From CBDAQR01 sp965199055 (lineage in GTDB: Bacteria; Pseudomonadota; Gammaproteobacteria; Pseudomonadales; Halieaceae): 64,000 nucleotides of DNA. The notes under the pieces were generated by a model, which had not been told where the DNA came from, searched no databases, and saw only the letters and a list, made by a program, of their open reading frames with translations. Shown in pieces: positions 60,185-64,000 of the stretch. The translations under genes were made by a program, and so were the position numbers. How positions within the stretch are numbered: position 1 is the stretch's first letter; every line of letters starts with the position of its first letter. Location: assembly GCA_965199055.1 (NCBI GenBank), contig CBDAQR010000004.1, positions 1,364,001 through 1,428,000 on the forward strand, read 5' to 3'.

Positions 60185-60544
60185 ATGAGCAACAAGAACA
60201 GTGTAATTTCGCAGATTGAAGCGGAGCAAATGGAGAAGGAAGTACCTGAGTTTGGACCCGGTGATACCGTTGTCGTTCAGGTAAAAGTGAAGGAAGGCAA
60301 TCGCGAGCGTTTGCAGGCGTTCGAAGGTGTAGTTATTGGCAAGCGTAACCGTGGCCTCAACTCTGCTTTCACCGTGCGTAAGATCTCTCACGGTATTGGT
60401 GTAGAGCGTACCTTCCAGACCTACAGCCCTCTGGTAGATAGCATCAATGTGAAGCGTCGCGGTGATGTGCGCCAGGCGAAGCTTTACTATCTGCGCGAGC
60501 TCAGCGGCAAGGCGGCACGCATCAAGGAAAAGCTGGCGAAGTAA
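60185..60544 (+). CDS. rplS: 50S ribosomal protein L19
   Basis: L19 (119 residues). FGPGDTVVVQVKVKEGNRER and FEGVVIGKRNRGLNSAFTVRK are family blocks, and the end reads KLYYLRELSGKAARIKEKL. CAGGAGT eight bases before the ATG supports 60185. A terminator follows six bases after the stop. Confidence 0.98.
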   Translation: MSNKNSVISQIEAEQMEKEVPEFGPGDTVVVQVKVKEGNRERLQAFEGVVIGKRNRGLNSAFTVRKISHGIGVERTFQTYSPLVDSINVKRRGDVRQAKLYYLRELSGKAARIKEKLAK

Positions 60545-60550
60545 GACTCC

Positions 60551-60576
60551 AAAAGGCGACGCAAGTCGCCTTTTTT
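60551..60576 (+). terminator. rho-independent terminator after rplS
   Basis: AAAAGGCGAC pairs with GTCGCCTTTT around GCAA, ending in T6 (60571-60576). It ends exactly at the base before the annotated xerD ATG. Confidence 0.93.
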
Positions 60577-61461
60577 ATGCCTGTGATAGAACAGTATCTT
60601 GACGCACTGTGGATGGAGAAGGGGCTGAGTGAAAACACGCTGAGCTCTTACCGCAGGGACCTCACGCAATTTGAGCAATGGCTGCAGCAATCTGCTCAGC
60701 GACAATTATTGCATACCCGCGATAGTGATCTGCTGGCCTACCTTGGTTGGCGCATAGAGCAGGGTCGTTCGGCACGGTCTACTGCGCGCTTCCTCTCCTG
60801 CGTTCGAGGCTTTTTCCGCTACCAGCTGCGCGAAGGCGTAATCGATGCCGACCCCAGCCTGGATATCGACAGTCCCAAGCTGGGTCGGCCACTCCCTAAA
60901 TCGATCAGCGAGGCCGAAGTAACCGCGCTGCTCGCGGCGCCCGATGTGAACGATGCGCTGGAAATGCGTGATCGCACCATGTTGGAGCTACTCTATGCCT
61001 GCGGCCTTCGGGTCAGCGAACTGGTCGGTCTGCAGCTCGCCGAAATTGGCCTCAATCAGGGGCTTGTGCGCATCGTGGGCAAGGGCGGTAAGGAGCGGCT
61101 GGTACCGATGGGAGAAGAGGCGCTCAATTGGCTGCAGCGCTACTTGCGGGGGCCGCGTATGGAGCTGCTCGGAGATGTCCCCGGGGAGATTGTGTTTCCC
61201 AGTCGCCGCGGTCAGCAAATGACTCGCCAGGCCTTCTGGTATCGTATTAAAATCTACGCCGAACGTGCTGGCATCAAATCGAAACTGTCGCCACATACCT
61301 TGCGTCACGCCTTTGCTACCCACCTACTCAATCACGGTGCGGACCTTAGGGTCGTGCAGCTACTGTTGGGCCATAGCGACCTGACGACCACGCAGATATA
61401 CACGCATGTGGCCCGTGAACGCATGAAGGACTTGCACGCAGAACACCACCCGCGGGGTTAG
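60577..61461 (+). CDS. xerD: site-specific tyrosine recombinase XerD
   Basis: XerD (294 residues) resolves chromosome dimers at dif with XerC. The N-terminal SAM-like domain starts EQYLDALWMEKGLSENTLSSYRRDL. Catalytic residues are R in CGLRVSELVGL, K in GKGGKERLVP, H-x-x-R in SPHTLRHAFATHLL, H in LLGHSDLTTTQ and Y in IYTHV. The ATG immediately follows the rplS terminator with no Shine-Dalgarno, so the mRNA likely begins nearby or the true start is a little downstream (e.g. 60613). Confidence 0.95.
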   Translation: MPVIEQYLDALWMEKGLSENTLSSYRRDLTQFEQWLQQSAQRQLLHTRDSDLLAYLGWRIEQGRSARSTARFLSCVRGFFRYQLREGVIDADPSLDIDSPKLGRPLPKSISEAEVTALLAAPDVNDALEMRDRTMLELLYACGLRVSELVGLQLAEIGLNQGLVRIVGKGGKERLVPMGEEALNWLQRYLRGPRMELLGDVPGEIVFPSRRGQQMTRQAFWYRIKIYAERAGIKSKLSPHTLRHAFATHLLNHGADLRVVQLLLGHSDLTTTQIYTHVARERMKDLHAEHHPRG

Positions 61462-61514
61462 GGAACTCCCGCGGTGAAATCGGTTCCAACGGGGAACCAC
61501 AACTGGAGATCATT

Positions 61515-62273
61515 ATGTTGAGCCCCTCTCGCCAGAAATCGCATCTGACCGGATGCCTGTTAGTCCTTTTGCTGAGCCTGTCCTCGCTCGCTGGCGCTCA
61601 GCAGGCGGCTACGCCCGAGAGTGTCATTACCGGGAAGCTCGCGCAGGCTCGACCCGATCTGGTGATCAAGGAGGTCCGCGCCAGTGTTGCCCCAGGTCTC
61701 TATGAGGTTCAATTGAGTGCGGGTCCTATTCTGTATGCCACTGCCGACGGAGATTTCTTTGTGCTGGGTGACCTATTTGCCGTGAACATGAACGGCATCA
61801 CCAATCTCGCCGAGCAACAGCGCGATATAGCACGCAAAGAACTGATGGCCTCTATCGCCGAGAAAGATATGATTATCTTTCCCGCTGAGGGTGAGCGCCG
61901 TGGCTATGTAACGGTATTCACCGATGTCGACTGTTTCTATTGCCAGAAATTGCACCAGGAAGTGCCGGCCCTGAATGCCGCTGGCATCGAGGTTCGTTAC
62001 CTGGCCTATCCCCGGGCGGGGGTCGGCAGTGACTCTTACCGCAAAATTGCCAGCGCCTGGTGTGCATCAGATCAGCAAACGGCCATGACCGCACTCAAAA
62101 ATCGCCAGACCATCCCCGAAAACGTTTGTCCTGGTAATCCGGTGGCGGATCAGTTCGTGCTGGGCCAGGAGGCTGGTGTGCGCGGAACGCCAGCGCTAGT
62201 TATGGAAAGTGGGGAGATGGTGCCCGGCTACCTGTCAGCCGACGAGCTCATCGCGCGGATGGGAATCAACTAG
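61515..62273 (+). CDS. dsbC: thiol:disulfide interchange protein DsbC
   Basis: DsbC (252 residues) isomerises wrong disulfides in the periplasm. A signal peptide covers about residues 1-29 (ending LAGAQQ). The dimerisation domain is followed by a thioredoxin fold with the active site C140-F-Y-C143 in DVDCFYCQKLH; E. coli has CGYC. A cis-proline lies in GVRGTPALVM. Later cysteines (WCASD and ENVCPGN) form the structural disulfide. It follows xerD as in pseudomonads. Confidence 0.95.
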   Translation: MLSPSRQKSHLTGCLLVLLLSLSSLAGAQQAATPESVITGKLAQARPDLVIKEVRASVAPGLYEVQLSAGPILYATADGDFFVLGDLFAVNMNGITNLAEQQRDIARKELMASIAEKDMIIFPAEGERRGYVTVFTDVDCFYCQKLHQEVPALNAAGIEVRYLAYPRAGVGSDSYRKIASAWCASDQQTAMTALKNRQTIPENVCPGNPVADQFVLGQEAGVRGTPALVMESGEMVPGYLSADELIARMGIN

Positions 62274-62365
62274 AATCGCTCGCCCGCGTTGACAGGGAGG
62301 GGCTGGCTCAGTAAGGTTCCCAGCCTCTTAATTATCCCGTATTCAGCGATATTCCTGGGCTCACA

Positions 62366-63553
62366 GTGGAAAACAAATTTCAGCGAATAGGGCGCTTGCC
62401 TCCCTATGTGTTCAATATTATTGGTGACCTTAAGCAGCAGGCGCGTGCAGCTGGGGAAGACATTATTGACTTTGGGATGGGCAATCCCGACCAGGCGACG
62501 CCCGCGCACATCGTTGACAAGCTGACGGAGACGGCGCAGCGCCCCGATACGCATCGTTACTCCCAGTCCAAAGGTATTCCTCGCCTGCGCAAGGCTATCT
62601 GCGACTGGTATAAACGCCGCTTTGATGTCGACCTGGATCCCGAATCAGAGGCGATCGTCACCCTGGGCTCTAAAGAGGGGCTGGCGCACCTGGCGCTGGC
62701 GACGACCGGACCGGGCGACGCGATCCTCGTGCCGAACCCTTCTTATCCTATTCACCCCTATGGATTCGTGATCGCCGGGGCAGATATCAGGCATGTGCCG
62801 ATGGCCGACGAGCACGAGTTTTTTGAGGAGCTGGAAAAGTCTATCCGCAATAGTTGGCCAACGCCGAAGATGTTGGTGCTCAATTTTCCCAGCAATCCCA
62901 CCACCCACTGTGTGGAGATGCCGTTCTTCGAAAAGGTGGTCGCCATCGCCCGCGAGCACAACATCTGGGTGGTGCAGGATTTGGCCTATGCCGATCTGTG
63001 TTTCGATGGTTATCAGGCGCCCTCTATCTTGCAGGTCGAAGGAGCTAAAGAATGCGCTGTGGAATTCTTTTCGCTCTCCAAAAGCTACAATATGCCCGGC
63101 TGGCGGGTCGGGTTCTGCTGCGGTAACCCCGAATTGGTTGGCGCGCTCGCTCGTATGAAGTCTTACCTGGATTACGGCATGTTCACGCCGGTGCAGGTGG
63201 CGGCTATCTCTGCGCTGGAAGGCGATCAGAGCTGTGTCGAGGAGATACGCTCGCTATACCAGAGTCGCCGCGATGTATTGTGCCGGGGGCTTTGCGACGC
63301 AGGTTGGCCTGTTGAGCCGCCGAAGGCCACGATGTTCGTGTGGGCCAAGATTCCAGAGTTCTACGCTGCGATGGGGTCACTGGAGTTCAGCAAGAAGCTT
63401 CTGACTGAAGCTAAGGTAGCAGTATCCCCGGGGGTTGGCTTTGGTGAATACGGTGAGGGTTACGTCCGATTCGGATTGATTGAAAACGAGCACCGAACCC
63501 GGCAAGCCATTCGCAGCATAAAACGCATGATCAGAAAGGACGGTTTTGCCTGA
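62366..63553 (+). CDS. alaC: alanine transaminase AlaC (class I/II PLP aminotransferase)
   Basis: A 395-residue fold-type I aminotransferase closest to AlaC (YfdZ). The start FQRIGRLPPYVFNIIGDLKQ is characteristic of AlaC. DFGMGNPDQATPAHIV, LNFPSNPTTHCVEM and the PLP lysine in SLSKSYNMPGWRVGF follow. GTG 62366 is the start. It overlaps hom by one base, so the two share a transcript. It interrupts the dsbC-hom order seen in Pseudomonas. Confidence 0.92.
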   Translation: MENKFQRIGRLPPYVFNIIGDLKQQARAAGEDIIDFGMGNPDQATPAHIVDKLTETAQRPDTHRYSQSKGIPRLRKAICDWYKRRFDVDLDPESEAIVTLGSKEGLAHLALATTGPGDAILVPNPSYPIHPYGFVIAGADIRHVPMADEHEFFEELEKSIRNSWPTPKMLVLNFPSNPTTHCVEMPFFEKVVAIAREHNIWVVQDLAYADLCFDGYQAPSILQVEGAKECAVEFFSLSKSYNMPGWRVGFCCGNPELVGALARMKSYLDYGMFTPVQVAAISALEGDQSCVEEIRSLYQSRRDVLCRGLCDAGWPVEPPKATMFVWAKIPEFYAAMGSLEFSKKLLTEAKVAVSPGVGFGEYGEGYVRFGLIENEHRTRQAIRSIKRMIRKDGFA

Positions 63554-64000
63554 TGGAAAAGATACGGGTTGGCATATGCGGGCTGGGCACGGTCGGCAGT
63601 GGTACTTTCCATTTGTTAAAGGAGAACGCGGCAGAGATCTCCGCACGCGCGGGTATCCCGGTAGAAATCGTGCATGTGGGGGCCAGGCGCGACAATCCCA
63701 ACTGTGATGTGGGCGCTACCCGCGTCAGTCGCGACATCTTTGAACTGGCCAGTGCACCAGATATAGATGTGCTGGTCGAGTTGATTGGCGGTACGGATAC
63801 CGCCCTCGAACTCGTTCAACAAGCCATTGCTAATGGCAAGCATGTGGTGACGGCGAACAAGGCACTCATAGCGGAGCATGGCAACGAGTTACTAGCCGCC
63901 GCCGAAGCGGCGGGAGTGAGTATCGCCTTTGAGGCGGCAGTCGCCGGTGGAATTCCAATTATTAAGGCGTTACGAGAAGGGCTGAGTGCAAATCGTATCG
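63553..64000 (+). CDS. hom: homoserine dehydrogenase (partial, runs off window)
   Basis: The first 149 residues of Hom, which reduces aspartate semialdehyde to homoserine. The NAD(P) motif RVGICGLGTVGSGTFHLL is at residues 5-22, VLVELIGGTD near 77, and VVTANKALIAEHG and FEAAVAGGIPIIKAL close the visible part. The frame is open to the edge. ATG 63553 overlaps the alaC stop. Confidence 0.96.
   Translation, partial: MEKIRVGICGLGTVGSGTFHLLKENAAEISARAGIPVEIVHVGARRDNPNCDVGATRVSRDIFELASAPDIDVLVELIGGTDTALELVQQAIANGKHVVTANKALIAEHGNELLAAAEAAGVSIAFEAAVAGGIPIIKALREGLSANRI

Overview
This 64 kb window is chromosomal DNA from an aerobic gammaproteobacterium, most likely a marine Cellvibrionales/Halieaceae-type (OM60/NOR5-like) organism. 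That placement is an inference from gene content and order: cbb3 oxidase with FNR and hemN, rpoE-mucABCD-lepA-lepB-rnc-era-recO, rpsP-rimM-trmD-rplS, xerD-dsbC-hom, and a bacterial F420 cluster. Nearly all genes are housekeeping and tightly packed. No gene-free stretch exceeds about 180 bases.

Layout. (1) 1-868: the 5' part of an IS110-family element that runs off the left edge. It sits inside ccoI and cuts it after about 205 codons. (2) 858-9451, minus strand: hemN, fnr/anr, a Yip1-type membrane protein, then ccoNOQPGH and the broken ccoI. A textbook FNR box and -10 stand before hemN. (3) 9550-15756: an extradiol ring-cleavage dioxygenase facing a LuxR-type regulator, which follows a 1349-residue DUF1631-GGDEF-EAL protein. 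(4) 15865-22810: a coenzyme F420 locus with an SDR divergent from npdG-cofE-cofD-cofC-fbiC, closed by a convergent group II truncated haemoglobin. (5) 22883-26703: ung, ygfZ, sdhE, ygfX, nadB. (6) 26808-36362: an autoregulated sigma-E operon (rpoE-rseA-rseB-rseC-mucD), then lepA, lepB, a DUF4845 gene, rnc, era and recO. (7) 36381-41023: cysM, relA, mazG, adk. (8) 41114-50427: a histone H1-like protein, mobA, tsaB, uppP, a beta-hydroxyacid dehydrogenase, a DUF3524/QTMAN-like glycosyltransferase, trpS, a TonB-dependent receptor, a lipoprotein and a GNAT protein. (9) 50435-56948: tRNA-Leu(CAA), an acidic-tailed protein, queA-tgt, a NIF3-like protein, a NudL-type Nudix hydrolase, a gamma-carbonic anhydrase-like protein, a CorB-like protein and a CcsA-like protein. 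(10) 57032-64000: ffh, rpsP-rimM-trmD-rplS, xerD, dsbC, alaC and the start of hom.

How the genes work together. The left block couples low-oxygen sensing (FNR) to anaerobic haem synthesis (HemN) and the high-affinity cbb3 oxidase. Loss of ccoI should impair copper delivery to that oxidase unless another copy exists. The F420 cluster looks sufficient to make and reduce F420, but no F420-using oxidoreductase is recognisable here. QueA and Tgt make queuosine-tRNA, and the nearby DUF3524 protein resembles the eukaryotic enzyme that mannosylates queuosine.

Main points for a second look: the QTMAN-like enzyme with queA/tgt, the gammaproteobacterial F420 locus with its haemoglobin neighbour, the IS110 insertion and its possible bridge RNA, rimM with an apparent CTG start, and two proteins with opposite-charge low-complexity tails.
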